Source: Trichoderma breve (lineage: Eukaryota > Ascomycota > Sordariomycetes > Hypocreales > Hypocreaceae). Taken from it: a stretch of 64,000 nt of DNA. Shown here piece by piece: positions 1 to 12,293 of this stretch (its first letter is position 1; each line of letters starts with the position of its first letter). The notes under the pieces were generated by a model. The model saw only the letters and a list, made by a program, of their open reading frames with translations, ran no database searches and was not told where the DNA came from. The position numbers and the translations under genes were made by a program. The stretch spans positions 1,240,001-1,304,000 of the forward strand of contig NC_079233.1 of the NCBI RefSeq assembly GCF_028502605.1. Direction: 5' to 3'.

Positions 1-266
1 GCAGGATGGAGAGGAGCAGGCGAGGGACAAAGAAAGGGCTTGTTGCAATAAAGGGTGGGCTATGGCGCAGTTATTTCCGATCCGGCGGTTGAGCTTTTGT
101 ATTGTTGTTGGTTTTATTCTTATTCTGCTGACTGCCCATTTGGAGATATCTCGTACGATATTTCGACTCTTCAAACAAGCCGCCTGGCTGTGTATTGACA
201 TCCATTACTAAATACATACATACGCATACGAGTAAAGACGCCGAAACCCAATCAAAGCATACCACC

Positions 267-787
267 ATGTCGCAGACTTCTGCATATTTCCCTCTGGCCA
301 CGGACGATTCGTGGCAGGGCCAATCCGGCAGCATCACTGCGCAAGACGGAACCGACGCCGGTGCCGCGGGCGACAGCTCTGCCAATTCCATTACCCTCTC
401 AACCGGAGCCCTGGTGGCCATCATCATCGTTGTTGTGGTTGTCATCCTGATCGGCAGTAAGCAAAATCCGCAGGCCCTCAACCAGTTCATTTCCCAGTAT
501 GCTGACACCCTCTAGTAACAACCGCTACTCTCTTCTTCATTGCCAAGAAGCGTGAATGGACCATCAAGGAGACCATTAGAAGATCAACGAAAAAGGTTGC
601 TACCGCTCTTACTCCCAGGCGATCTGAATTCCCCCGCTCTGTCAAAGGTTCAACGCGCTCCAACCGACGTGGACGAACCAAGCTCGAAGAAGTGCCTCCA
701 ACCCCTCGACTTCGACCTGAAGATTTGGAGAAGGGCCTGGCTCGCAGCGAGAGTAAATCCATCTCACAAAAGTCTGGTGGAAAGTAA
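267..787 (+). CDS. small single-pass membrane protein, unknown function
   Basis: Two exons, 267-456 and 516-787, with a 59-nt intron (donor GTAAGC, acceptor CTCTAG), give about 153 residues. Splicing joins the hydrophobic run GALVAIIIVVVVVILIG to ITTATLFFIAKKREW, so one membrane helix spans roughly residues 48-72. The N-terminal 45 residues are polar, acidic and Ser/Gly-rich. The C-terminal 80 are strongly basic and Ser/Thr-rich, which by the positive-inside rule suggests a cytosolic tail. An in-frame ATG exists 72 nt upstream, but the ATG at 267 has a better context (caccATG). The gene converges on ENP2 with about 200 bp between stops. I do not recognise the family. The intron is supported by the continuous helix across the junction; function is unknown. 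Confidence 0.7.
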
Positions 788-985
788 CGATGACGAATGT
801 GCTTGGATGTGGGTGCGAATGGGTAGTAAAGGCGTAAAGGCATCGATTAGGAACGACTAATGGCGAGTTTTTGCTTTTGTGTGCTTTTTATGGATGAAAT
901 TATGATATCGCTCATGGGTGTCCGAATGTATATACATATATCCTTTTGCTTTTCTTCTTCTTGGTATTTCAAATGTTTATGGGTA

Positions 986-2914
986 TCACATCTTTCTAAA
1001 TGTGTTTGAGCTGGCGCTTCGCCTGCCCTTGTTGGAACGTCTTTGCGGAGGAGCAGCTTCTTCCTCTTCCTCTTGCTGCTTCTTCTTCCTTGACTCTGGC
1101 ACAAATGTGACTTGTCTCTCTCCACGAATCTCGCCACTCTGTGATTTGTTGATGCGTGTAGACTTCTGCTGTCTTGAACCCAGTGCGGAATCCTTCAGTT
1201 GTCGGCCTTCGTTTTGCGTTGATGATACCTTCATCACCACATCATCTTTAGGCTTAGAGATGGGCTCATCATCACTAGACTCTTCATCAGAGTCCTTGCC
1301 TTGGTATTTAGTCGTTCCATGCTTGGCCTCCAGAGCTTGCTGAACCGCTGTGCTAGGGTTGAGAGCCTTGAATTCACCACTGGCCTCATCCACCGCAAAG
1401 TCTTCGTCTTCGAACAGCTGGTTGAATCGAGTATCTCCCAAAAGACCGGCATCAGTATCAACCTGGCTTCTGTTCTCCTGCCTCTTGAGAAGTTTGTCGA
1501 CAAGTCTCTGGTTGACCTTGACCTTCTTCGTGCCTCTAATGCGGCTAGAACGTTCCTTCTCAACCCTCTCCTTGACGCGCTTCTGTCTCTCGTCCTCGAA
1601 TGCGTAAGGGTTCGCGATGAGTCTGGCCTGCTCGTACAACTTGGAAGCCACAAAGTATCCGTGCATATATGGTCGCAGCAGGTTGGTTTTCCCAATCAAG
1701 TGTGCTAGACTGAGCTGCTTCAGCTCTGGTAGGGTCAAGAACTTGTAGTTGTCGTAAGTCTCGGTGCGGACTTCTTCCGCCATCTCTTCTACCATGTTGT
1801 CCAAGAAGGAACACCATTTGGGAGCGGCGCCGAGCTGTGGGATGAAGAATGCGTGCTGCTGCTTGCCTTCATTTGCCGTCAGCAGCATGCCAGTATTCTT
1901 GCACCAAGCCACGTCGTTGATGTCAACCACGGGCTCAACTGATGTCCATGGGTCTCCCGTCAACTCGTCCCAGATTTTAATGATGCGCTTATCGGCCGAC
2001 AGAACCTTCTTCTCTTGTGAGGCTGTTGTCATGTGAATCAACTTCTTCACGGCGAAGCCATAGCCGTGGTCCTTCTTGAGTAAGGGAGTAGGGCGACGGA
2101 GATCGAATAGCTGGATCATGCCAGTTGAGCTGCCAGTGGCCAGCGACAGGCCGGACGAGTGAAAGTCCAGTGCTGTGACGCCGCCATCGTGGCCGGCAAG
2201 CAGCGCAACCCGTCCTCTTGATCGGGGATCCCAAAACTCTACTGTGCCTATTGATGTACCAAATGCAAGCAGGTTGTGGGTATCCTCGGCGATGGCAGCG
2301 CAGTTCACGCTGCCAACGTTGATGCCTCCTTGTAGACCGCCGCCCAGTTCATCATCTCCTCCAACTTCAACCTGATATGACTTCATAAACCGTCCAAGCT
2401 CAAGGTTCATGCGGAAAACCTCTCCCTTGCCGTCAGCGTCGATTCCAACGGCGGGAATGAGGGCCTCGGTGGATTGCCGATCGTATACAAGATCTCGACC
2501 GTATCTGGGAATGCGCGCCTCATAGTGGCAGCCCATGGGGGTATGGAATTCGAGTTTTCGGTCATTCTGGAGGTGTAGGGATTTTGAGTAGTCGGTAGAA
2601 AGCAGGACAAAAGTCTCGTTGAGCGAGGTCGTGTGTCTTGTGAATGAAAGAGAGAGTTGTGGGAGGTTGTGTACATGCAGCTGGGGTTTGTATGTACCCG
2701 TGCTCATAACCCATTCGCCATCCTCACTGATTCGGACACACTGACTGGCTTCCTCAAACTCAAAGTCTTGCAGAAGCTCAACGCGATTCTGGTACTCGAC
2801 ATCGTTCTTCAGACTGCGCTTCCGACGGCGAGCCAGCCAATCTGGAAGGGGACGCGCAGTAGATGCGCCCGAAATTGTATAGACGGGGACTGTCCCCGGA
2901 TTGGAGAGCTTCAT
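986..2914 (-). CDS. ENP2: ribosome biogenesis protein ENP2 / NOL10 (WD40 and NUC153 domains)
   Basis: Single exon, 642 residues. Orthologues (yeast Enp2, human NOL10) are nucleolar and belong to the early small-subunit pre-ribosome needed for 18S rRNA maturation. The start MKLSNPGTVPVYTISG is the conserved beginning of the family. WD40-type blades fill about residues 50-370, for example AFGTSIGTVEFWDPRSRGRV and LATGSSTGMIQLFDLRRP. They are followed by the characteristic GKTNLLRPYMHGYFV segment, a charged helical linker (about 440-480) and the NUC153 motif LLGDTRFNQLFEDEDFAVDE near 490. The C-terminus is Lys/Glu/Arg-rich, as expected of a nucleolar protein. It is divergent from MED13 across about 0.75 kb. 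Length and domain order match the family and nothing looks broken. Confidence 0.95.
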   Translation of the reverse strand: MKLSNPGTVPVYTISGASTARPLPDWLARRRKRSLKNDVEYQNRVELLQDFEFEEASQCVRISEDGEWVMSTGTYKPQLHVHNLPQLSLSFTRHTTSLNETFVLLSTDYSKSLHLQNDRKLEFHTPMGCHYEARIPRYGRDLVYDRQSTEALIPAVGIDADGKGEVFRMNLELGRFMKSYQVEVGGDDELGGGLQGGINVGSVNCAAIAEDTHNLLAFGTSIGTVEFWDPRSRGRVALLAGHDGGVTALDFHSSGLSLATGSSTGMIQLFDLRRPTPLLKKDHGYGFAVKKLIHMTTASQEKKVLSADKRIIKIWDELTGDPWTSVEPVVDINDVAWCKNTGMLLTANEGKQQHAFFIPQLGAAPKWCSFLDNMVEEMAEEVRTETYDNYKFLTLPELKQLSLAHLIGKTNLLRPYMHGYFVASKLYEQARLIANPYAFEDERQKRVKERVEKERSSRIRGTKKVKVNQRLVDKLLKRQENRSQVDTDAGLLGDTRFNQLFEDEDFAVDEASGEFKALNPSTAVQQALEAKHGTTKYQGKDSDEESSDDEPISKPKDDVVMKVSSTQNEGRQLKDSALGSRQQKSTRINKSQSGEIRGERQVTFVPESRKKKQQEEEEEAAPPQRRSNKGRRSASSNTFRKM

Positions 2915-3660
2915 GGCGGGTGCAGAGTATCAGGTCTCCCTCGTTGGGATTTCGGCTGAAAATATCTGCAGTCGCAAAAGCAGAGACAAAGATTCCAATG
3001 CCAGACAATTTTGCGGGCTACCAGAAAAATCAAGGTGAAGAAAAATTCCAGCCCCACGTCGGTGACCGGTGAGCCGCCCCCACACAAGCACTATGCTTTG
3101 TATGGATTCGCCTGACCGAGCGCTGGCCAGCCAATCGCCGCCACGCGCTGGATCCAGCACGCTTCGGACTCCCTGGAGACGTTCCGAGCCCTGTCAGTTC
3201 CGCGATGCGGTGCATTTTCAACGTTGCTTGATCATCATCTCCTCTCTTGCTCGACTGCCCCATGGCCTGAGGCTGCACATGCTGGCAATATTAGGCATGT
3301 GGCTGATGTGCTCCTGAAGACTCTGCCTTCCCCTTAATCCCCGTGCTTCGGACGCCTCGTGACTCTATAACCAACCTGGTTCCTCGAGCTCGCGCGCCTA
3401 TCGGGGCGACGCTCCTCGACAGCCTCATCGATCGGCAAAGACCCTCGTTGAGATGGAGCTCGGGCAGCACAGAGCATCAGAATCGCTTATCCTCCTAATC
3501 AGGGCTTCTTGAACTCGACCAGTTGCAGCACAGCTCTTCTGCCCGGCCTTCGGTCCGACCGTTTGCGCGAGACAGCCAAGGACGCCGTGGCTTCGTGTCG
3601 ACGACGGCAAACTGCGCTGTCACCGGCTGCCACGAGCCGATTATCTTACAAGCAGTCGAT
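2915..3660. promoter_or_regulatory. shared upstream region of ENP2 and MED13
   Basis: About 0.75 kb lies between the divergent start codons of ENP2 (minus) and MED13 (plus). It must hold both promoters and 5' leaders. An open frame runs from 3523 into the MED13 start in the same phase, but the family N-terminus begins at 3661, so the upstream part is read as leader. I see no TATA box or recognisable operator that I would assign. Confidence 0.5.
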
Positions 3661-6600
3661 ATGGATACTGGGGAATATGAAACTAATACATTGTTAATTG
3701 TGAGCCTGGTCCCTTGCTTGATGGTTCTCCCCTCTTCGGCTGACCCCGGGTCCTAGAATAATGTCTCGTCGATCGCTTATCGTTTGTACGAACCGTCATC
3801 CAATCTGTCGCAAAACTTCGCCTCGGTCGCTCTTGAGATTGAAAACTCACTAAGGGAAAAGGGACACATCGTTTTATACGATGCGACCAAAAAGGCTCTG
3901 TGGCACTTTCAATTTCTCCCCAAAGATGAAAATTCGGATGATTTGGGCGACAGCCTTGAGCTGCCGCCCGATGTGACCGGGCATGGCTTAGCTTTGAGAG
4001 AACACGGTGTTATAGAGCCTCCGATAATACAAAAGCCTCGATCTCAGGGCCTTCAATCCAGTGGCACGCCAACGAGCCTCCTGTCAACTGCTTCTGCTCT
4101 GGAACAGGCCCACCGTCCAACTCTCTCATCACCTTTGCAGACCACCGCACCCATCACGCAAGACCCGGACCCAAAGGCCGAAAAGTCCAAGACGACATCA
4201 ACAGCACAGAGAGCACTCTACGAAAAATTCATTGCGTCTGTCCTGTTGACGATATCTACCACATTCTGTCGCCGAGTTGGGGCAGTTCCTCTCAACTACA
4301 GGACTGTTATACTCTCTCCGACGGCATACGATGCACAACCACATGGAGTTGCCATCGGAAGGCCACAGATACTGGGCACTTTCAGGGCGTATTTGACGAC
4401 AACGGGAGCATTGATGATAAGCCTGGCTCTGACGAAGTGTAGAGGGATATTATCACTAGATGATACTGTTCCCTCGAGTCTGGCCCCCTCTGGCTATTCT
4501 GTTCTTGCTGCTCCTTTTGGCATCATGACTGCTACTCAGAATTTTGTTCCTGGCGACGGCGGCTTGACGAGTTTAGCTCAGACACCCATGACACAGTTTT
4601 TTAATTTCCGTGGTGGACTTGACGGACAAGAGTCGTTGTGGAAACAGGCTTGCTTACGATTCTTGAATTTCCGAGGCATAGCTGCCTCGACGCTAGGGGG
4701 CTGTCTTTGGGTGAATCTCTTGGTCCCCAAACCGAAGAATCCAGATACTAGGGGCGACCAACGATCCTCCAGTGCAAGCTCTTCATTCACGCTGCCATGG
4801 CCAAGGCGTCTATGTTTCCGCAAGAAGAACGTCGACGCATCATCTACCAGCCGCGTAGTAGACACCGTACTGAGCGGCCACGAAGAAAGTCATGATCCAC
4901 TTGGTAATGCCAAGGGATGGCATGCCTCTATTACAGAAAGAGAAGAGAGAGCCAAACGAGCCTTGGAGCGTGCGGCCAATCTCCCCAAGGATCCCCAACC
5001 ACAAAACACGGAGTCAAAGACAACACCCAAGCCCAGCGGTCTATCACCCGTGGCCTTACAGCGTCCCAATACGGCCACAGCTGGTATTATGTACCCGACG
5101 CCACCAGATGGAGTTCATCAGCCGAACGGTGTGACTCCGTCCATTGATGGCACTCTTTCCAGTCCAGGTAACCCATTATCCGCCCCAGTCATCACGGAAG
5201 CGGATGCTGTTGTCCAGAATGAACCAACTGGGGGAGACAGCGTCGACCAATCTCCTGAGTTTGCAGATTCCAAGAGACACCGGAGCGATAGCAATGTTCT
5301 TGGTGATGGCGAGACCGTCTTTGGGGGGGAAATAGGAGGTGATATGTTTGACGACAATGACATTACTGAGGCCGATTTTAACTTCTTTGACGAGAAGCCA
5401 GACGACATGGATGCCGATCTTCCCATGGCTGACATGTCTAGCTCAGAAATGGCACTCCCTCCTCCACCCCAAGCCGTTGAAGAGACTGTAATTCCTGTCG
5501 AGACCACGCCGCTCCCTCTGGCACCAACGCCTACATCGTTGCCTCTTCATCCTCCTGCCACCCCCTCAGCCCCAACTCCGGCCCAGGCTGCGACTCCCGC
5601 TCCCGCTCCAGCCCCTATTCCTTCTCTGCCGCCACCAACTTCTACTCCTCTACTTCCCCCTCCGCTCCCTCCTCCTCAGTCAGAGAGGGTAGTGTTTGCC
5701 AAACCTGAGCTGAAGCATGCTAGAAGCCAGAATGAAGACCCAGCCCGTCGCAGTCGGGGAGATATACGGGTAACGCCTGCAAAGCGCGAGTCTAGCCCTT
5801 TTGACCCCCATGCGGTGTTTAAACGTGTCAAGGCATCTCTTAAAATGCCAAAATATGATTCCACCTCGGCTTCTCAGCCCACGTTGAGAAAGGCCAAGAT
5901 CTTTGAGAGCCTCGACTTTGACCCAGCGTTGCCTATGATTAACAAAAAATATGAGCAAGGAGGGCTGTTCGACCTGAGTGCTCTTTCAAAAGTGGAAAAG
6001 ATGGAAAGGCCAAGCATTGATCTTCGGGCCGTGCCCGAAACCGATTATCTGAAACGGCATGGCAAGCTCAGCAAGAGGCAGAGGGATCGGCCCGTTACTC
6101 GAAGCACTATAGCCAAGCAATATTCCGCACTGGAGCCGCAAATGTCGACGACTAGCCCAATGAAACTGGACGGATCGATATCAGGAGAGGATAGTAGCGC
6201 TGAATCGGACCAAGACGACTCCAGCTACACGTCAGACGAGCCTGGCTCTCCACACAAGGCCAGCATTAGGATATTAAACGCAGATGACGATATCTTGTCT
6301 CAAATCACCTCACTAAGAGATTGCGACATTGAAGAGCCCGATCATCAGCTAGCCATGGAGCTACCGCGGCTATCCAAGTCTGACATGACAGGAGTGCCCC
6401 TCTCTGCGTTGTTCTCAGATCCAGAACCCTTGTTGTTGGATATGGCCTTGAATGACGACGATTTGGTCCAGATTGCGCAGATTGTGACTGAACAAGCAGC
6501 GACCGGTGGGCTGGATATCTTTAGAGCCTCGGATTTCGAAGCACCCACTTTGTCGGCCAGCCAAAAGCGTCAAGAATTATTAACTCACAGTCGGGACGCC

Positions 6601-8388
6601 TTTCATACACTGGAAGATATTATGGCGCAGTTTTTTGGAGACACCATGCCTATGCGCTTGAAAGGCTTGTTGGATATTCAAGACATACCGCTTCTGAGCC
6701 AGTTCCAGCCGCGGCAGATACCCGGCCGAGAAGGAAACCCCGAAGCTATGCGGCCAAGCAACCTTTATCAGATTCCTAGCCCACATTTGGAAGTCCAAAG
6801 GGCAGACACAAAGCTATCTGTTCTGCCGTCGGCGGTTTCATTTTGGGAGAGCTTGGGCCTCTCTCCCTCCTCTGGCAGTAAAAACATTAATGCACTCTGC
6901 GTCTATCCTGGATGGCCTGGAATGGGAGACAACGTCCAGACCTTTCTGGACCGTATCAAAAGTGTTTATGAGTTTTTAAAGTTGGGCACGTTTGAAGTCA
7001 TGCCTCTTGGTTCGGATATGGAAGCAGGACTTTTGCCATATGAGATTGATCGGATTACTACTTCTCCCGACGCCACTGTGACGGGACATGGATCGGCCAT
7101 GATTGAAAGTATGGAAGTGCTGCGTGGGATATTCACCAACCTCGCAATTACTGAGACCAACTTTGTTATTTATTTTGTCTACTCGCCGGACAATCCTGGG
7201 ACCATCATTGAATCTTGCACAGCGTTTCAGCGATTCTTTGAAACGTACCAAAAGATTTTGGCAACCCGAAAGGAGCCTCCGCAGAATGAACTCGTTTTGC
7301 AGCTAGTTTCGGCAGATCTTCTGTCCTCCCCCTCGGCCTTGGTCGTCACTCCAACTTCAGACCTGGTCAGGCTCTGCATCGAGACGTACGATCGCTGTAC
7401 TCTTTTTGGAGGACCAATGCCTGCCCCGGCCATTAGACTCGAGCAGCTTTTACCACGGATCATTGATTTTAAGTTGACTACTAATCCGTCAGCATCGCTT
7501 ATTCGCGAGAACTCTTGCATTCACGTGGCATATGCCCAGAGCGTCGACGAGCGATGGATTACTGCGGCATGGACGGACGATAGGGGGAACCAGCAAGCCA
7601 CGGCTTCTTATTGCATGGGGAGAAAGGGGAAGCAGCCATCTCGCAACATGAACGAGATTGCCAATGAGATATGGGAGACTACTCTTGAGTTAATATCTGC
7701 CTGGAAAGTCCTTTGGAGAGTCATCATCACCAAGTGCGGGCCAATGCCGCAGCACGAGATGGACTTTTGGGTTGACTTGGCCCGCACCGAGATCAACGCC
7801 AAGGTAACGGTTGCTTTGCTCACGGTCGATACGAACCCATCGCTTCAGCTTTTACCGCCGGTGGTGAAGCTCGCGCCTCCCTCGGCTGCTCTTCACACAC
7901 CAGCATCTACACCGCTACCAAGCGCGTTTTCTCCAGAACCTCCAACTCCTGCGACTCCCGCTCGCGAAGGCATGGCAGTCGCTACCCCTTCTGGTGACGG
8001 TGGTGCTTCTAATGCTGGCGCTGCCGATGCGGACCTGGATGCCATTTTGACTGATGTCACTGATCAGACCTGGGGAGCTATTGCCGGCCACCGGCTCAGC
8101 AACTCTACGAGCATTCTGGAAGTACATCCCGCATTGATCAGTGGCTATCTCATCAAGCGGACAGGAATCAAAGTGGAAGATGCTCCTATCCTGATGGAAG
8201 TGAATCTGGTGTACACTGAAGCCATGCCTCGAGTGCACGAACCCCTTTTCAGGGAGATGCTGGGATACTTTAGAGGATTGGGCACTCTGGCCCGGGCCCG
8301 TGGAGTGGTTGATAGGGAAGCAGATGTGCGACCCTGGCATGTCGCTGCGGCCGAAAAAGCTGCGCGTGCATTGTATCTGTTAATGTGA
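3661..8388 (+). CDS. MED13: Mediator of RNA polymerase II transcription subunit 13
   Basis: Two exons: 3661-3699 (MDTGEYETNTLLI) and 3757-8388, joined by a 57-nt intron (GTGAGC..TCCTAG). The junction yields NNVSSIAYRLYEPSS, the conserved fungal Med13 start; without the first exon the protein lacks an ATG. The product is about 1556 residues. The Med13 N-terminal domain covers about residues 1-330. A long disordered region rich in Pro, Ser and acidic residues follows (about 360-1000, including Pro-rich runs near 610-660). The C-terminal Med13 domain runs from about 1040 to the end, with segments such as NALCVYPGWPGMGD and VIYFVYSPDNPGTI. Med13 (yeast Srb9/Ssn2) links the CDK8-cyclin C kinase module to core Mediator and acts in the nucleus, often in repression, including glucose-regulated genes. 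Confidence 0.92.
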
Positions 8389-9469
8389 TTATTTTGTTTT
8401 ATTTTCCTTTGTATGAGGAAGGGGGAAGGTGTCTGAAGGGGGGTTCCATTTTTTGGTGATACCTTTGCAACGAGACACGTTGGAAAACCATACTTTTAGG
8501 CGTTCTTTTTGATGTTGGCGTTGGAAATGGTTTGGCCGAGGTGGTTGTTCATTTCCGATCCAAGAGTGATAGAAGGGGGGGAGGGAAGCAAACCACCAAT
8601 GTGGATTTTCTTTTCAGCATATGCATAAGTATACGGGTTGGCGATGATGATTATGGGCTGTAGATAGGTTTTGATATATAGTATAGCAGGAGGTTATGAG
8701 ACTTGGGGTACATATATGATTTGCCCTGTGTGTGAGAGTGAAGCATGTAGTGAGTTGTGAGATGATGCGTGGTATATAGGTATGAACGCTAGAAAGAAGT
8801 AATTGAGTGAGAATATTCCATCGTGAACAAGAACTTTTGACCTTTAGATCTTACTCATAAAATGTTATGTAGACCCAACAATTACATATGTATCTTTGCT
8901 GCTCAGATATTTACTTGATCTACACCGTATAAAAGTACAGTATGATGCGATGATGGCTGGTTCTGGTGTCTTCAATTTAGGCAGTATACCGTGCTTACTG
9001 AGGCGACCCAACCCGCTAGAGGCATATACTAGGTACTAATCTATGCCTTGCAGGCAGCCTCTCCTCTGGTCAAAGTCATGCATCTCTCCTCATGATCCTC
9101 ATGACTCTCTCCCTCCCTCTCTGAACCAGTCATAATGGGGGTTTTGGCTTGAGAATCTGCATAGCCTGGAGAGAATAGAAGCCTGGGCGTGAGTCAGACT
9201 GTGGCTGCCACGTTTTGGATACAAGTTGTTGCGCCACCGTCAAGTCTTAGTAAGTTTTAGTGGATGAATCATCATCGCTGCAAGGGCTGTAAAATGCGTC
9301 CATGAGGCAATGGAAATTGAAATTGAAGCTGATTAACGAATGAACGACCATAAAGATGCAGTAGATGATAATTACGCGGCAAATCCCTTCTTCTTTTCTT
9401 CTTGCTTTTCTGCATTTACCAAAAACATAGACCTCAACTCTCTATGAGACTGCTTGAACAGTAATCATA
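8389..9469. other. intergenic, no gene seen
   Basis: The stretch begins with the MED13 3' region, which is T- and G-rich around 8390-8700, and ends with the leader of the F-box gene. Frames are short and interrupted on both strands. I see no RNA gene and no repeat longer than local low complexity. Confidence 0.5.
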
Positions 9470-11393
9470 ATGGACGTGGCATCGCTGGGGAGTCTCCCAG
9501 ACGATCTCATCCTCGACATTGTCCAGCATCTGGACACGGCCCGCGATGTGGCTCATCTGGCGAGCGCATCGCGACATGCCCATGCCGTCATCAACCAGAG
9601 CGGGTGGCGCAGCTTCGTGAGGGCCAAATTCCCTTCCATCAACATCCCGTTAGGTGCTTTAACGGGATGGAACGCCGTGGCAGACCGCTTGACGTATCTC
9701 GACCGGTGCTGGGACAGTCGTGGGTTCTATCTGACGGTGTATGGAGAAAAGCCGCCGGCGCGGACCAAGAGGAGGGAGTTTCCCAGGAGCAGACAGTCTG
9801 TTAACTTTCACTCGGTCATTGATGCTACGACGGTCGCGGCTACGCAGGAGGAGCTGCTGGCGTGTGGCGCGGGAGAGAACTTGATTCTTCGGCGAAAGGG
9901 CGTGAGCAGCAAGGATTCGGATAGCTGGAGCAAGTTGGGAGGCCGTGAGACTGGATATGCGGCCGGGACGGGGGACGTTACGGCAATTAGCCTCATTCAG
10001 CGCCAGCAGGTCCCAGAGGTGGTTGTTGGAAGGGCTGATGGAAGTCTTCAGCTCTTGTCTGTTGGGGATGAGACACTGTCGGACGCATCTCAGAGTTTTG
10101 TTCCTTCACACGACGCTAACAATCCATCCGGAGTGCCCCTAAGCCGAAAGTCTCCTGGACAGAGGGCAATTTCGTGGACCGAGTGGGAGTCTGACGCCAA
10201 GTTGCTAGCGAGCTGCAGGAGCTCCGTCTTGACGCTATACAACCTGTCCGATACTGAAGAAGCAACACTGAAACCTGTTCTCTACTACGACGTGGCCAAA
10301 GATGGCTCTGTCGACGAGGTTTCGCTTCTTCGAAGCGCCAAGTTCATGGCCAACGATGTCATTGCTTGTAGCATTGGTGGCAGCACCGAGCCATTGAGAT
10401 GGGCCAAGATGAGGCCCAGTGGAATCGAGTTTTTCAATGCAGCAATGAGTTCCAGGATGAGTGGCAATGCTTCGGCGGATTCCAAGAGATCGGCTGAGAA
10501 GACGACAGTTCGTGCTATACAGCCGGTTACAAGGATGAATGATAATCTGCTGCTCAGCGCCTGGGACGATGGAAGCCATAGGTAAGATGAGAGATGACAA
10601 CATCTTTAAACCCAGAGCCCCTTTCATGTAACTAACTCGAGTACGTGGTAATAGGCTATCAGATTTACGAACTCCTTCAGCCCACGATGTCCTGTATCGT
10701 GATGGCTTCCAGCCGTATCAGACCAGTAGTTCATTGCTAGTATACGGATCCGAACGATTTGTAGCTGGCAACAACTGCAGCCCCGATCTTCGATTCTTCG
10801 ACTTTCGCTTCCCAAAGCCTTACCATCACACTAATGCCATGCCTTGTTCTGCAAACACGCCTCTCCCTGGACGACCCCACCAGTACGGAGCCATCAACGA
10901 AGTCGATGGGCTTCAAATCAACCCGGTTGAGGAGTGCGATTCCTCATCTGGTCGTGCATGCACATGGCACCATCTATCACGACAAGATAGCTGGCGACCA
11001 GACGCAGTCATGCACATCTACAGCACATCCATGGACAGAGTCCATTCCTTGGCCAAGGCGTCCGACTTGTCGACGTCGTTCTACTGCGGTGTCAGAGGAG
11101 CTGTGGTAGAGGCGACGTATTCCATGGCTGAAGACGTAGACTTGGTGGTCGCTCGCAGGTCATCGCCGGAAGGATGGCAGGCTATCGATCCTGAGGGAAG
11201 AGCGTCGTTGATAGAGACGGGTGTTGGCCTTCGTGATGGAGAGGCGCAGTTGGAGGAACAGACGCAGACGAGGATGCCGGAGCTGTATTACTATGAGCGG
11301 TGGAGGATTCCGGAGGGGGAGACGGAGTATAAGAGGGAGCAAGGAAGGCGTTTGGATCCGGCGTTGGTGACTAGTCGGAGGAGCAGAGGATGA
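9470..11393 (+). CDS. F-box protein with WD40-like C-terminal region
   Basis: Two exons, 9470-10581 and 10655-11393, around a 73-nt intron (donor GTAAGA, branch ACTAAC, acceptor ATAG), give about 616 residues. The F-box lies near residues 5-50: LGSLPDDLILDIVQHLDTAR, then the helix ASASRHAHAVINQSGWRSFV. The remainder contains WD40-like strands, for example VVVGRADGSLQLLSVGDE. The splice junction rebuilds LLSAWDDGSHRLSDLRTP, which reads like a propeller blade and supports the intron. F-box proteins usually recruit substrates to SCF (Skp1-Cul1) ubiquitin ligases, and the propeller would be the substrate-binding part. I cannot name the substrate or a specific orthologue. Product class is confident; role is inference from the domain. 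Confidence 0.85.
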
Positions 11394-11749
11394 ACTTGAT
11401 GGCGATGGAGCCTTGGTAATGTCTGCGAGGCGGTGAATGGTTTGAGGAGATTTGGCGTCGGTGATGGCTGGCTGATGCTGAAGTCTTTTTGTTGTCGGTG
11501 ATTGGATAATAATAGATGGGCCATACACGGGTTTTGAAGTTAGTTAGGTAAAGAAAAGCATCACGGGATATCGCGATAAATGGCAATGTATGAGGCAGGA
11601 AATGGTTTCTTTGATGAACTCTTCTAAACTATTTGTATCCTGTGTGGTGACATGAATAGGACGAATGGCAAGACTACCTTGTACCATAACCGAACCCCAA
11701 TGTCCTGCATCCATGATTCCCTAGTATCCTCCCGATATCATGATCGATT
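11394..11749. other. spacer at the left edge of the accessory island
   Basis: No supported gene lies here. From about 11679 the sequence begins to resemble the repeat described at 11750-11811 (shared core CCGAAC.CCAATGTCCT), so this may be a first, more diverged copy. Open frames on the minus strand overlap the F-box 3' end and are read as shadows. Confidence 0.4.
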
Positions 11750-11811
11750 GCCTGCTAGTACTGTCACCGAACACCAATGTCCTATATTCGCAAACCCCAA
11801 ACCCCCTCGCC
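11750..11811. repeat. island repeat, copy A
   Basis: The segment reads CCTGCTAGTACTGTCACCGA and continues with ACACCAATG and an A/C-rich tail. A similar block lies at 12719-12780 (CCTGCCAGTACTGTAACCAA, then ACTCCAAT), and weak similarity extends a little upstream of both. Each block sits 30-40 bp beyond the stop codon of a minus-strand reading frame, so the blocks look like duplicated 3' flanks of related genes rather than a mobile element. No terminal repeats or target-site duplications are seen. Confidence 0.6.
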
Positions 11812-11843
11812 AGAAACTAATGTATGTTTTCGTCCCCAAGACT

Positions 11844-12293
11844 TCACGCCTTGAACATCATCATGAAGCTGTCTATCTTTATCAACCTCAGCATAGATAT
11901 CGTTCTCCATCTCGACCTCATAATTGACCTCTGCTCTCCACTGGTAGATGTCGAGTTATGGTTATTCTCGTCTGAAAGGGTTGACTTGATCTCGACGTCG
12001 CTATAGGCTTCCTCGTGATCGTCATCATCTGGTAATTCTTCTGGCTCTCCAGAAGCGCCACATATTGCAGCCATACGAAGAAGATTCCACGATAACTCCA
12101 GAAGATCAAAATCAGGAATATGATCCGGATTCTTCGACTTTAATATAAAAGTCTGACCTGTAAGATACAGGCCACTTACTCGATAGTCGCCTCCCATCAA
12201 TATCATAAGCCAACTCCAGTTTCCTATACAAACGCCCAAATCCCCAAATGAAGCCATGTCCTCGTCGCTAAGGTTTCTTTGTGGTTTGCCCAA
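11844..12293 (-). pseudogene. possible degenerate third member of the island gene family
   Basis: An open frame of 149 residues with no recognised domain. It contains a strongly acidic stretch (EPEELPDDDDHEEAYSDVEI) and ends in SFMMMFKA. That end resembles the KFMVAISKAFG terminus of the intact gene at 12822-13439, and its 3' flank shares repeat copy A/B with that gene. No upstream exon is evident, and the body does not align well with the other two members. The reading is therefore a truncated or decayed duplicate. It could also be a genuine short orphan gene or chance. Confidence is low. Confidence 0.3.

Noticed and set aside
3523..3660. In-frame N-terminal extension of MED13
   Set aside because: The family N-terminus begins at MDTGEYETNTLLI; the upstream residues do not resemble Med13.
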